Counted from the first letter of the stretch, positions 8,530 through 17,643 are shown. The stretch: 64,000 bases of DNA from Mariniflexile gromovii (GCF_017814435.1 NZ_JAGJCB010000008.1:1-64000); one strand, 5' to 3'. Made by a program: numbers and translations. Notes: a model not told the origin generated them from the sequence alone.

Positions 8530-9540
8530 TTGAAAAAAAAGAAAAGTAAATATATTTTGTATGCTACCTTAGTTCTTATTATAGTAATAATTTTATTGTT
8601 CCTTTTTAATAAGTGTTGCAACAAAGTAATAGTAGAAAATGATGGCTCTAAACCCTCCATAGCTGTATTAGATACTAAAATTATAAGTCAAGACAATGAA
8701 GAAATACGTTTTGCCATTCGTTTTGTAGTTTTTAGGGATTCCAAACACAGTGAAGATAGACTTAAAAGGAAAGACGTACGTATTGACAGTTTAAAACGAC
8801 CTTCTGTTTTCTTTGAACAAAAACAGTTTAACAAAAAGAGCAAAAAAACAAAAGAACCATTTTCTGCCATATTACTTTTAGATCAAAGTGGTAGTATGAC
8901 AAGTAATGACCGCGATAAAAAAAGGTTTGTTGCAACTAATATATTCAATGAAAACTTTGGACAAGACAATTATTTAATGCTATGGTCTTTTGGATTAAGG
9001 GGTAATGCATTTCAATCATATAGTGACGGTTTTGTAAAAGACACCTTTCTTTTTAAAAAACAGATAAAAGAACTTGAAGCAACAAAAGCCTCTGGAAGCA
9101 GTCCTTTGTTCAAAGCTCAAGATTCTACTTCAAAATATTTAAATAAGTATGCACCAACAAAAATTAAAGCTTTGGTATCTTTTACAGATGGTGTAGCTGG
9201 AGGAAAAGCAGCATATGAAAATACAATTGCTACATCGCTTGAAAATGAAATACCCCTATACAATATATGTTTATTAAGCAAATCTAAATTACTTAAACAA
9301 CAGGCATTTGATACACATGGAGCCTATATACAAGTTGATAATTTAAAGCAATTATTGAGTGTTTTTGGAAATCTGGGAGGAATTATTAACGGAACATCAA
9401 CCACATACTATACGGAGTGGACAGCTAAAAATCTAAAAGGAAAATTCGCTAAAAAAGGCAGATTTAATCATGAAATGATCATACAGTTACCATATCGTGA
9501 CAAAACGGAAATAAAACTTACGTTTGAGTTGGAATGGTAA
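8530..9540 (+). CDS. Membrane-anchored von Willebrand factor A protein
   Basis: A 336-residue protein starting at a TTG (8530), 5 bp after the preceding stop. It has a basic N-terminus and one membrane segment (residues 8-25), then an extracytoplasmic vWA domain. The metal-ion-dependent adhesion site is visible as LLLDQSGSMTSND (DxSxS), a later Thr in 'KASGSSPLFKAQDST', and FTDG. vWA domains mediate metal-dependent protein binding. Here the partner is probably one of the neighbouring exported proteins, but this is inference. The use of TTG is supported because the signal-anchor begins immediately after it. Confidence 0.82.
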   Translation: MKKKKSKYILYATLVLIIVIILLFLFNKCCNKVIVENDGSKPSIAVLDTKIISQDNEEIRFAIRFVVFRDSKHSEDRLKRKDVRIDSLKRPSVFFEQKQFNKKSKKTKEPFSAILLLDQSGSMTSNDRDKKRFVATNIFNENFGQDNYLMLWSFGLRGNAFQSYSDGFVKDTFLFKKQIKELEATKASGSSPLFKAQDSTSKYLNKYAPTKIKALVSFTDGVAGGKAAYENTIATSLENEIPLYNICLLSKSKLLKQQAFDTHGAYIQVDNLKQLLSVFGNLGGIINGTSTTYYTEWTAKNLKGKFAKKGRFNHEMIIQLPYRDKTEIKLTFELEW

Positions 9541-9561
9541 ATAAAACTTAAAGCACAAATC

Positions 9562-9933
9562 ATGAAAACAAAACATTCAATAAGCATCCCTATATCAGCA
9601 ATTGTTATCTTAGTTCTTTGCATCTCTCTATGGTCATTCAACACTAAAGATGCAACTCAAACTTCTACAAAGCAGTACTGTGAACTTATATTTGACGAGA
9701 GAGTAGATCCTAAAACAGCCTTTAATAATAAACATGAGTACCTCAAATCGAGTTGGGCTAATTATAGTAATTATCCATATGCAGAAACCGAAAACAATAT
9801 ATTAAAAACATTTACCCGTAGAATAGACGCTTTAAATTACCTCAGTGCTAATGGCTGGAAACTAATTGACCATTATCATTTAACTTTTAGTAATGGTTAT
9901 ACTACCCAAGATTTTTATTTAATGGAAAAGTAA
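9562..9933 (+). CDS. Hypothetical exported protein
   Basis: A 123-residue protein with an N-terminal signal anchor (residues 8-26). The C-terminal motif 'RIDALNYLSANGWKLIDHY' resembles the 'LN..GxxGWELV' motif of DUF4177-like small proteins. Length and the single hydrophobic segment fit a periplasmic or surface-attached protein. It is the last plus-strand gene of the 6.7-9.9 kb cluster, 21 bp after the vWA gene. Confidence 0.65.
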   Translation: MKTKHSISIPISAIVILVLCISLWSFNTKDATQTSTKQYCELIFDERVDPKTAFNNKHEYLKSSWANYSNYPYAETENNILKTFTRRIDALNYLSANGWKLIDHYHLTFSNGYTTQDFYLMEK

Positions 9934-9941
9934 ATACATAA

Positions 9942-10358
9942 TTACTTTAATACCGCATACCCAAAATTTACCGAGAAAGGCACACACCAAACTATAACAT
10001 GGTTGTATTTAGTTAAATCTACATTTGCAGGTAAGGCATAATTATAGTTGCCGTCAACCCCTTTTATAGCACCTAATGTTATATAATCTGAACCAGAAGT
10101 ATTTGTCGCCAAATATATTTCTAATGAAGGACCACTATCGGTTTTAAAATTTGTTAACGATAAAATAGTTTTCTCCGTATTAACAGAAGCTTTTCCTGAA
10201 GTTGGGTGGGCACTTGAAACAAAATCACCTTCAAAAGCTGAAGTGTTCATCATATCATCTTCTTCCATTTGCATTTCGTCCTCCATCATTGGGGTATCTG
10301 AACTAGAACAAGATTGAAGAGAGAATGCAGCTAATAATAAAATGTAAACGATTTTCAT
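9942..10358 (-). CDS. DM13-domain lipoprotein
   Basis: I start the gene at the ATG at 10358, which opens the signal peptide MKIVYILLLAAFSLQSC with lipobox; the in-frame ATG at 10409 would add 17 residues before the signal. After a Met/Asp/Glu-rich linker, residues ~50-138 form a DM13 domain ('GDFVSSAHPTSGKASV', 'SLEIYLATN', 'VIVWCVPFSVNFGYAVL'). DM13 domains have a nearly invariant cysteine, seen here in WCVPF, and are proposed to act in redox or electron transfer at the cell surface. Function here is otherwise unknown. Confidence 0.82.
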   Translation of the reverse strand: MKIVYILLLAAFSLQSCSSSDTPMMEDEMQMEEDDMMNTSAFEGDFVSSAHPTSGKASVNTEKTILSLTNFKTDSGPSLEIYLATNTSGSDYITLGAIKGVDGNYNYALPANVDLTKYNHVIVWCVPFSVNFGYAVLK

Positions 10359-10420
10359 AATGTTGGTTTTAAAATGTTCCTGTTTTGGTCGAACACCATT
10401 AAAAAACATTACAAATACCT

Positions 10421-10582
10421 TTACCCTAAATCCTTCTTTTCCTGATTTGCCTTTTGAATGATAGCTTTTAAACGTTCCTTTCTAAGTTGCTCTTCAGTCT
10501 TTTTCTTGTTCTTCTTTTGAACCATTAACTTAGAATGCTTCGCTTTGTTTTTTGTGTTTTTATCTCTGCCCGTTTTAGCCAT
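10421..10582 (-). CDS. Small basic protein (53 aa)
   Basis: Short reading frame MAKTGRDKNTKNKAKHSK..., ending ..QKANQEKKDLG, with a very high Lys/Arg content and a helical, coiled-coil-like second half (EEQLRKERLKAIIQ). It starts 6 bp after the ccsBA stop on the same strand, so it looks like the tail of that operon. No function recognised; the composition suggests nucleic-acid or ribosome contact. Its frame differs from that of the downstream DM13 gene. Confidence 0.6.
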   Translation of the reverse strand: MAKTGRDKNTKNKAKHSKLMVQKKNKKKTEEQLRKERLKAIIQKANQEKKDLG

Positions 10583-10588
10583 GAGAAA

Positions 10589-13500
10589 TTACTTTTTATA
10601 AAACTTAACGTAACCACGGTATGCAAAAGCACCTATCAACGCCACTATACCAACCGTTATGGCTATGATATTGAAGCTTGCAATTTGTTGCCCCGATTGA
10701 TAGGAATGTAACCCTGAAAGGTAAAAATTAACGCCAAAATAGGTAAATATGATACTTGAGAAAGCAACAATAGTCATAAGGTTAAAAAACCAACGGCTTC
10801 GAAGTCCGGGAATTAATCGCATGTGAATTACAAAGGCATACACCATAATACTAATTAGCGCCCAAGTTTCTTTAGGGTCCCAACCCCAATAACGTCCCCA
10901 ACTTTCATTCGCCCACATACCTCCTAAAAAGTTTCCTATGGTAAGCATTACTAAACCTACGGTTAACGACATTTCGTTTATAATGGTAAGTTCTTTAATG
11001 TTCAAATCCATTTTACTTTTATTCTTTTCAGTTGTAAAAATCATCAACATTAATGATACAAGTCCTAGAATCATTCCTAATGTAAACGGTCCGTAACTTG
11101 CCACAATTACCGCTACGTGAATCATTAACCAATAACTATTTAAAACGGGCTGTAAGTTGGCAATAGCGGGATCCATCCAATTCCAATGGGCAATCATTAA
11201 AAGCATGGCGGTAACAAAGGCTGTAGATGCTATGGTTAAATCGCTTTTTCTTCCAAAAGCCAACCCGAAAAACATGGTGGCCCAAGCTACATAAATCATC
11301 GACTCATAAGCATCACTCCAGGGTGCATGTCCCGAAATGTACCAACGTGTAATAAGCCCCAAAGTATGTAAAATAAACAGTCCTAAAATAACGAACTTAA
11401 AAACCGTAATGCTAACATTTAAAGCTTTGCTTTTTTCTTTAAAAATTTGAACAATCAATAATACAAACAGCAAACTTCCTGCGTATAAATACCAACTGAA
11501 AAGCTTTTTGAAAATATCGTATTTGTTGTATAGAACCTCCGTGTTAATTTTTTTATCGGATAACATTACTTCTCCACCATGTTGATGCTGTGTTTTTTTG
11601 AAAGCATCCAATAATTTGGTAGCATCAGAAAAGTCGCCAGACTGTTTTGCAGCATTCAATGTGTACAAATACATTCTGAAACCATTTCTTATAAAGTTTG
11701 CATAAAGCGAATCTTGTACTTTATAATCGCCATGTTTGAATTCATTGGCAGAAATCCATTTGTTATTTTCATCATTTGGAATCGGGAATATTTTTAATGA
11801 AGCACCTTCAATGGTGTTGTATAATAAATTAACACGTTGGTCGGCTTCTTTAATTTCCTTTTGATATCCGTTAGGTGCCAAAGCTTTATAAGCATCATCC
11901 AAAAATGGCGTTAATTTGTATTCGCCCCTTTCAGTAAAGAAATCGGCAAGCGTTACATATTTTTCTTTGGAATCTACTTGAATAAGATGCCTGATGGTAT
12001 CTGCTTTTTTAGCGGCTAAATATATAATAGGAACGTTATACCAAAGCATTGGGCTTTCTTGCATGGATAAAAATACTTGGTTGGCATCAAAACCTTCATA
12101 TTCATCATGCTTGCTTAATTTACGAAGCATTTCAGAGGCATAAGTGTTCACTGGCATCATGCGTCCGCTTAAATCTTGAATTACCAAATGCCCAAAGGCA
12201 TCGGCATGCTCTTTTGGAGTGATATTAGCTGCTAAAACCGAATCTATTTGCGCCTTGGTAGGTTTGTTATTATGGTTATGCCCGTCATTTTCAGAATGTG
12301 TTTGCGCAAAGGAATTCAAACCAAAACACAATATCAAAACACCTAATAATTTTACTTTTTTTGCTTTTATCTTTTTCAATTGACTTTCTAAATCTTTAAA
12401 ACGAGAGCCTTTTATAAACAAGATAGCCATCATCCCAAAATACAATAAAAAATAACCAATGTACGTGATTAAAGAACCCCAATAATCGTGGTTTACAGAT
12501 AGAACGGTTCCTTTTTCATCGGGATCAAAACTCGATTGAAAAAAACGATACCCGCGATGGTCTAATATATTATTCATGAAAATTTTATAGTCGAAGCTAC
12601 CTTTTTCTTCATCAACAACCGTAACTTGACTTGAATAGGCTGAATATCCTTTTTCGGTTCCTGGGTAACGCTCTGCTTCAAAATCATTTAATTTTATGGC
12701 AAAAGGCAATTCCAGCACTTTTGAACCATATTTAAAAGCCATATCCAATCCGCCAATTTGTATTTGTTTAAAAGCTTTATTCATGCCTTTTCCTCCCAAC
12801 AAACCAACACGTTGGGTTTCGCCATTTGTAGTGACTTTTAACACCACGCCGTCCTCATCATTCTTTAAAATTTGGGATTTTTGAACAATATCAAAAACAC
12901 CTTTAACAACGGGTTTTGGAAACACCATTTGCATATCGCCAATTACATAGCGCGAACGCAACATTAATGGCTGTAAACTATCTTTTACCAAAGTACCTTG
13001 TGCCATAGTTGCCATGACCATATACTCACCTTCAAAAGGCGATTGGATGGTAAGCTCATCATTTTGATATGTGATATTGATGGCGCCATCGGTTGGTTTA
13101 TTCAATGCAAACAACACGTTATGAATACTTTGCACCTCGCCTACCTTTAAAAAGTGGTTATGTGCGCCTCCGCCACCTGCTTCAACTATTTTTAAATACT
13201 CATGGCCTTTTTCATCAGGAATAATATCTTCTTCGGCCCCCACTATAAACTTTTCCAATTCAATCGTTACAGGTTGTTCGTGGTATTTCGTTTCAATTTT
13301 AAAATCGTTTTCCATGCGTCCTGAAAAATCAACTTCTTTTTCAATGGGCAAACGTTGTGGCACACCATCAATTTTATAGTCACCATCAATATAGGTGGTT
13401 ATGTATGTTTTTTGTGAAAGAAAGGTGTTTTCGGTTGCGCCTTCGCGAATGGCCATCATGCCTTCAAAACTGATGTAACGGGTGATAAAAGCCCCTAATA

Positions 13501-13777
13501 GAATAAGTATAAATGCTAAATGCAATACTAAAGTAGCCCACTTTTCTTTTTTATGCAGCTGGTATCTAAAAATATTGCCCACGAAATTGATGACAAAAAA
13601 CACCATAATAGCTTCGAACCACCATGCGTTATAAATTAAATTTCTGGTGTATGGTGTTGGCGATGTATTTTGTCCTGCATCTAAAAACGTACCTGTAGCC
13701 ATAGCTGCTGCAAATACTATAAATAAAATACCGGTAAGACGTGTTGAAAAAAGAATTTTGGTGAGTTTATTCTGCAT
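10589..13777 (-). CDS. ccsBA: Fused cytochrome c biogenesis protein CcsBA (ResB-CcsA)
   Basis: A 1062-residue system II cytochrome c maturation protein. The N-terminal ResB/CcsB part has membrane segments near residues 12-30, 50-65 and 78-98, a large extracytoplasmic region, and a TM near 450. The C-terminal CcsA part (from about residue 770) has many TMs and the haem-handling WWD motif (ESWGRYWGWDPKETWALI), with His residues in 'HVAVIVASYGPF' and 'FVIHMR'. A central region (about 495-750) with a HxHNHN stretch follows a second signal-like segment (LLGVLILCFGLNSFAQ). The protein exports haem and attaches it to apocytochromes c in the periplasm. Fused CcsBA is normal in Bacteroidota. Confidence 0.95.
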   Translation of the reverse strand: MQNKLTKILFSTRLTGILFIVFAAAMATGTFLDAGQNTSPTPYTRNLIYNAWWFEAIMVFFVINFVGNIFRYQLHKKEKWATLVLHLAFILILLGAFITRYISFEGMMAIREGATENTFLSQKTYITTYIDGDYKIDGVPQRLPIEKEVDFSGRMENDFKIETKYHEQPVTIELEKFIVGAEEDIIPDEKGHEYLKIVEAGGGGAHNHFLKVGEVQSIHNVLFALNKPTDGAINITYQNDELTIQSPFEGEYMVMATMAQGTLVKDSLQPLMLRSRYVIGDMQMVFPKPVVKGVFDIVQKSQILKNDEDGVVLKVTTNGETQRVGLLGGKGMNKAFKQIQIGGLDMAFKYGSKVLELPFAIKLNDFEAERYPGTEKGYSAYSSQVTVVDEEKGSFDYKIFMNNILDHRGYRFFQSSFDPDEKGTVLSVNHDYWGSLITYIGYFLLYFGMMAILFIKGSRFKDLESQLKKIKAKKVKLLGVLILCFGLNSFAQTHSENDGHNHNNKPTKAQIDSVLAANITPKEHADAFGHLVIQDLSGRMMPVNTYASEMLRKLSKHDEYEGFDANQVFLSMQESPMLWYNVPIIYLAAKKADTIRHLIQVDSKEKYVTLADFFTERGEYKLTPFLDDAYKALAPNGYQKEIKEADQRVNLLYNTIEGASLKIFPIPNDENNKWISANEFKHGDYKVQDSLYANFIRNGFRMYLYTLNAAKQSGDFSDATKLLDAFKKTQHQHGGEVMLSDKKINTEVLYNKYDIFKKLFSWYLYAGSLLFVLLIVQIFKEKSKALNVSITVFKFVILGLFILHTLGLITRWYISGHAPWSDAYESMIYVAWATMFFGLAFGRKSDLTIASTAFVTAMLLMIAHWNWMDPAIANLQPVLNSYWLMIHVAVIVASYGPFTLGMILGLVSLMLMIFTTEKNKSKMDLNIKELTIINEMSLTVGLVMLTIGNFLGGMWANESWGRYWGWDPKETWALISIMVYAFVIHMRLIPGLRSRWFFNLMTIVAFSSIIFTYFGVNFYLSGLHSYQSGQQIASFNIIAITVGIVALIGAFAYRGYVKFYKK

Positions 13778-14037
13778 GATGTGAACCCTTTTTTGAGGTC
13801 GTGCAAATTTAAGTATTTAAGTTTATTTTAATGTGTTAAAGTTTGTGAAAAAGCTTCTAAGATTTAGAGTTGAAAAGTGACAAGGCTTTAAAGGTTCACG
13901 GAGTTTTAAAATTGGGGGCTGAAAAGGACTGAAGACCGAAGACGGAGGATATAATAATTTAAGAATGACGATTAACGATTTTTGATTTTTGAACAATAAA
14001 ACTAAGTTGCAACTGAAACTGTGACTGTGACTGAAAA

Positions 14038-14427
14038 CTAACCCTGCCTTGCTTCAAAAATTTTTAAATACAGAAAAGTACCCATTTTGCGGGCGCGCTG
14101 TTTAGCGTTGTTGGCGTAGTCGCCTTCAAAAAGCTCGTCAATTGTTTGGAACCATAGGTTTAACCACAAGCCAAAATGCATTTCGGTAATACTGTTATTG
14201 TTTTCTTTATCCACTTTTACATGCGCTTCCAATGGATTGCCCAAATATTTGGTTTTTAAAAACAAACTGGCTTCCCAAAATGTGGTCAAGTTTTCTAAAT
14301 GCGCGTCCCAATCTTTAATAACATCGTTAAAAAAAGGGCCTAAAACAGCATCTTTCCTCACTTTTTTATAAAATGAAGACACTAATAAATACACATCTTC
14401 TCGGGTTTTTATGTCTTTTTTAATCAT
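14038..14427 (-). CDS. Group III truncated haemoglobin
   Basis: A 129-residue globin of the 2-on-2 type. Visible: 'VSSFYKKVRKDAVLGPFFNDVI', the distal-side 'HLENLTTFWEASLF', the proximal His in 'EAHVKVDK' or 'EMHFGLWLNLW', and the C-terminal 'AKQRARKMGTFLYLKI'. Group III members bind O2 or NO and may detoxify reactive nitrogen species. The ATG at 14427 is used; a 76-residue reading frame immediately upstream lies in a repeat and is not believed. Confidence 0.88.
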   Translation of the reverse strand: MIKKDIKTREDVYLLVSSFYKKVRKDAVLGPFFNDVIKDWDAHLENLTTFWEASLFLKTKYLGNPLEAHVKVDKENNNSITEMHFGLWLNLWFQTIDELFEGDYANNAKQRARKMGTFLYLKIFEARQG

Positions 14428-14504
14428 ATTACAAAGTAACGTTTTTTTGATTGTTTTACAGCCATTTGCCCTGAGCTATTGTAACTAAAAATTGCTCGAT
14501 AAGC

Positions 14505-14620
14505 TATAGCTGCGAACAAGCGCGCAAGGGATAGAAATGGAAAGCCCACAGCGACCCCGATACTTCGGGGGAGCGAGGACTTGGAATGGATAGCCCGACC
14601 CAAAGGGATGCGCCCTATAA
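14505..14620. repeat. Dispersed intergenic repeat, copy 1
   Basis: GC-rich block in an AT-rich intergenic region, holding 'GCGCAAGGGATAGAAATGGA', 'AGCCCACAGCGACC', a small palindrome CCCGATACTTCGGGG, 'GGATAGCCCGACCC' and 'GGGATGCGCCC'. A diverged, inverted second copy lies at 35957-36115. Similar blocks are known to me from other Flavobacteriaceae genomes, where they are intergenic and non-coding. The GC-rich palindromic structure suggests a REP/MITE-like unit or structured RNA. Confidence 0.55.
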
Positions 14621-14669
14621 ATTTATCATTCTGCATTCGTAATTCATAATACATTAGTACATTTGCCGT

Positions 14670-15437
14670 ATGATTTCAGTAGTAATTCTTGGCGCTGGCA
14701 ATGTAGCAACACATTTATTTAAAGCTTTTAATAAAGTAGAACAAATTTCTGTTATTCAATGGTATAACAGAAGCACTGACGCCTTAAAAACATATAAAAA
14801 AGAGGTAGAAGTTATTGATGATTTATCTTTACTTAAAGAAGCCGATTTATACATTCTAGCCGTAAGCGACGACGCTATTAAACCGCTTTCGTCTAAACTT
14901 CCATTTGAAAACAGATTGGTTGTACATACCTCTGGTGCGGTAGGTATTTATGATATTGATAAAAAACACAAACGCGGTGTGTTTTACCCCTTGCAAACAT
15001 TTAGCAAAACGGCTGATGTAGATTTTGCAAACGTACCCATTTGTATTGAAGCTTTGGAAAGTGTTGATTATCATCTATTGAAAAAATTGGCAATTTCAAT
15101 AGGAAGCCCTACCAAAAAAGTAAATACGGACCAACGTAAAGTACTACATGTAGCTGCTGTTTTTGTGAATAATTTTACCAATCAGCTTTATAGAATGGCC
15201 CATGAAATTACCGAAAGTGAAGGTGCAGAATTCGACTTACTAAAACCGCTCATTCTAGAAACTGCTAAAAAAGTGCAAGATATGTCGCCATACATGGCAC
15301 AAACGGGTCCTGCAAAACGCAATGATAAAAAAACGTTGAGAAGGCATTTAAAACTTTTAAAAGACCAACACCATACCGATATTTACAACCTATTAACAAC
15401 CTCTATACAACTCACACATGGAAGAAAAAAGCTATAA
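14670..15437 (+). CDS. Rossmann-like and DUF2520 domain protein
   Basis: A 255-residue protein with an N-terminal NAD(P)-binding fold (MISVVILGAGNVATHLFKAF, GxGxxA) and a C-terminal helical DUF2520 domain ('FVNNFTNQLYRMAHEITESEG'). It resembles ProC/F420-dependent NADP oxidoreductases in layout; the physiological substrate is not known. Its stop lies 20 bp inside the next gene, so translation is probably coupled. Confidence 0.88.
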   Translation: MISVVILGAGNVATHLFKAFNKVEQISVIQWYNRSTDALKTYKKEVEVIDDLSLLKEADLYILAVSDDAIKPLSSKLPFENRLVVHTSGAVGIYDIDKKHKRGVFYPLQTFSKTADVDFANVPICIEALESVDYHLLKKLAISIGSPTKKVNTDQRKVLHVAAVFVNNFTNQLYRMAHEITESEGAEFDLLKPLILETAKKVQDMSPYMAQTGPAKRNDKKTLRRHLKLLKDQHHTDIYNLLTTSIQLTHGRKKL

Positions 15438-15927
15438 AGAATATTTAAATCATATCACCACGTTTATTTTTGATGTAGATGGTGTCCTAACTGATGGCAC
15501 TGTTTTAGTAACTACATCTGGTGAATTATTAAGAACCATGGGTATAAAAGATGGTTTTGCTATGAAATTTGCCGTAAATGCAGGTTATAATGTGGCTATT
15601 ATCTCAGCAGGAACTAATGAAGGAGTAAAATTACGTTTAGAAGGTTTGGGAGTTAAAGATGTGTTTCTTGGAGCTCATGATAAAATTAAACAGTTTGAAT
15701 CCTATACAAAAACCAACAATATTAAACCTGAAAATATTCTTTATATGGGTGATGATGTTGCCGATTACCCAGTTATGAAAGCAGTTGGTTTACCTACCTG
15801 CCCCCAAGATGCCATACCCGAAATTAAAGGCATATCCAAATACGTTTCCCATAAAAAAGGTGGTGAAGGTGCTGCCAGAGATGTTATTGAACAGGTATTA
15901 AAAGTACAAGGAAAATGGGCGTTTTAA
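15418..15927 (+). CDS. kdsC: KdsC-like HAD phosphatase (KDO-8-phosphate phosphatase)
   Basis: A 169-residue capless C0-type HAD phosphatase. Motif I is FDVDGVLTDG (Asp19, Asp21), motif II IISAGTN, motif III Lys in GAHDKIKQF, and motif IV YMGDDVADYPVM. Length and the VLTDG signature match KdsC, which releases phosphate from 3-deoxy-D-manno-octulosonate 8-phosphate for lipopolysaccharide core synthesis in the cytoplasm. NeuA-type nonulosonate phosphatases are close relatives, so the substrate is inferred. It overlaps the DUF2520 gene by 20 bp. Confidence 0.85.
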   Translation: MEEKSYKEYLNHITTFIFDVDGVLTDGTVLVTTSGELLRTMGIKDGFAMKFAVNAGYNVAIISAGTNEGVKLRLEGLGVKDVFLGAHDKIKQFESYTKTNNIKPENILYMGDDVADYPVMKAVGLPTCPQDAIPEIKGISKYVSHKKGGEGAARDVIEQVLKVQGKWAF

Positions 15928-15930
15928 AAA

Positions 15931-15995
15931 GCTTTAGGCTTTAGGCTTTAGGCTTTAGGCTTTAGGCTTTAGGCTTTAGGCTTTAGGCTTTAGGC
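15931..15995. repeat. Tandem heptamer GCTTTAG, nine copies
   Basis: Nine perfect head-to-tail copies of GCTTTAG (15931-15993) plus two bases of a tenth, starting 3 bp after the kdsC stop. Perfect short tandem arrays are prone to slippage. No hairpin or coding frame is apparent. Confidence 0.95.
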
Positions 15996-16030
15996 AAAAT
16001 TAATAACTTTGAAGCTCTGGTGCTTTGAAA

Positions 16031-16072
16031 CTTTTTACTTTTAACTTTTTACTTTTAACTTTTTACTTTTGA
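16031..16072. repeat. 14-bp tandem repeat over the UbiA start codon
   Basis: Three copies of CTTTTTACTTTTAA; the third ends in GA instead of AA. That change creates the TTG start codon (16069-16071) of the prenyltransferase gene. The array therefore covers the expected ribosome-binding region of that gene. Confidence 0.9.
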
Positions 16073-16980
16073 ACTACTTAAACCTTATTCGCTGGAAAAA
16101 TTTATTAATGATTGTTTTAATACAATTACTTATTAAATACGCACTTTTAGAACCTTTTGGTGTACAAACCAGTTTAACGTCTTTAGGAATTACATTGCTT
16201 ATTATTGCTACCGTTTGTATAGCTGCTGCTGGAAACATCATCAACGATATTTATGATGTTGAAACCGACTTTATAAACAAACCCGATAAGCTTATTATTG
16301 GAACATCCATTTCAGAAAAAACCGCTTATAATTTATTCATTGTCTTCAACGTTGTTGGTGTTGGAGTTGGATTTTATTTATCTCATTTAGTAGGACGAAG
16401 TGCCTTTTTCTCTTTATTTGTAATTGTTTCGGTACTCCTATACGTTTACGCCAGCTATCTAAAACAAACGCTGTTAATTGGTAATATGGTTGTTTCAATG
16501 TTGGTTGGACTAACCCTTATTATTGTTGGCGTTTTTGAGTTACTTCCTTCAATTACGAGTCTCAATCAACCCACACAACTCACATTTTTCAAAATTATTT
16601 TTGATTATGCTGTTTTTGCATTTGCTATTAACCTGCTTCGGGAAATAGCTAAAGACATTGAAGATATAAATGGTGATTATAAAGCAGGCATGAACACCTT
16701 ACCCATTGCAATTGGTATAGAGCGCGCCTCTAAAGTATTGTTTACGCTTTCTATTATTTTCCTGTTGGCCATTGTTTATTATGTCATTAATTCACTTTAT
16801 AAAAATCAAATAGCGGTACTTTATTTTCTTGTTTCAATCATCGGGCCACTACTCTACGCTTCCATTAAAATTTTCAGTGCCACAACAAAAAAAGACTTTC
16901 ACCATATAAGTAATGTGTTTAAATTAGTGATGCTTTTTGGAATGCTTTCACTACTTTTATACAAGTATATTTTATTATAA
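16069..16980 (+). CDS. UbiA-family prenyltransferase
   Basis: A 303-residue integral membrane prenyltransferase with about eight hydrophobic segments. The two Asp-rich motifs are visible: NIINDIYDVETDFINKPDK and 'REIAKDIEDINGDYKAGMNT'. They bind Mg-diphosphate of the isoprenoid donor. The family attaches prenyl chains to aromatic or glycerol-phosphate acceptors; Bacteroidota members near maf are often annotated as geranylgeranylglycerol-phosphate geranylgeranyltransferase-like. The TTG start at 16069 keeps the conserved opening NYLNLIRWKNLLMI; the next ATG (16108) would cut into the first membrane helix. The TTG lies in a tandem repeat. Its stop overlaps the maf ATG by 1 bp. Confidence 0.85.
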   Translation: MNYLNLIRWKNLLMIVLIQLLIKYALLEPFGVQTSLTSLGITLLIIATVCIAAAGNIINDIYDVETDFINKPDKLIIGTSISEKTAYNLFIVFNVVGVGVGFYLSHLVGRSAFFSLFVIVSVLLYVYASYLKQTLLIGNMVVSMLVGLTLIIVGVFELLPSITSLNQPTQLTFFKIIFDYAVFAFAINLLREIAKDIEDINGDYKAGMNTLPIAIGIERASKVLFTLSIIFLLAIVYYVINSLYKNQIAVLYFLVSIIGPLLYASIKIFSATTKKDFHHISNVFKLVMLFGMLSLLLYKYILL

Positions 16981-17573
16981 TGCTGAACGAAAAATTAAAA
17001 AACCACAACATTATTTTAGCTTCTGGCTCTCCTAGAAGACAAGAGTTTTTTAAAACTTTGGGCTTAAATTTTGAAATTCGTTTAAAACCCATTGCCGAAG
17101 ATTACCCGACAAGGTTAAGACACTTTGAAATAAGCGATTATTTAGCACAACTAAAAGCTTTGCCTTTTAAAAACGAACTGAAAGAAAACGACATCCTAAT
17201 TACAAGTGATACCATTGTTTGGCACAACAACAGAGCCTTAGGAAAACCTAGAAATGAAACCGATGCGTTTCAAATTATAAAATCGTTAAGCAATACCACG
17301 CACGAGGTGATCACATCGGTATGTTTTACAACGAAAACCTTCGAAAAAACGTTGAATGCCATCACAAAGGTTACTTTTAAGGATTTGACCGATGAGGAAA
17401 TATCATATTATATTTCAACATGCAAACCGTTCGATAAAGCGGGCGCTTATGGTATTCAAGAATGGATAGGGCAAATTGGCGTTACCAAAATTGAAGGTTC
17501 TTATTTTAATGTTATGGGCTTGCCAACACACATTGTTTACAAAACTTTGATCGATATAGTTAATGATTTGTGA
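16980..17573 (+). CDS. maf: Maf-family nucleotide pyrophosphatase
   Basis: A 197-residue Maf/HAM1-fold house-cleaning NTP pyrophosphatase that hydrolyses dTTP/UTP or modified nucleotides to monophosphates. The P-loop-like opening 'IILASGSPRRQEFFKTLG' and 'ILITSDTIVWHNNRALGKPRN' are diagnostic, as is 'PFDKAGAYGIQEW'. The length is normal. The ATG overlaps the stop of the prenyltransferase gene. Confidence 0.93.
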   Translation: MLNEKLKNHNIILASGSPRRQEFFKTLGLNFEIRLKPIAEDYPTRLRHFEISDYLAQLKALPFKNELKENDILITSDTIVWHNNRALGKPRNETDAFQIIKSLSNTTHEVITSVCFTTKTFEKTLNAITKVTFKDLTDEEISYYISTCKPFDKAGAYGIQEWIGQIGVTKIEGSYFNVMGLPTHIVYKTLIDIVNDL

Positions 17574-17643
17574 AAACTCTAAATGAGCAACTGTATGTTA
17601 GCTATCTAATGTATATTTGTTATTCATTCAAATCAAATTATAA

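Noticed and set aside
14424-14654. 76-residue minus-strand frame upstream of the truncated haemoglobin gene
   Set aside because: It lies almost wholly in the GC-rich intergenic repeat, shows no domain, and overlaps the haemoglobin start; better explained as repeat DNA.
15931-15995. Possible CRISPR-like array
   Set aside because: Units are 7 bp and contiguous with no spacers, and there are no cas genes; it is a simple tandem repeat.
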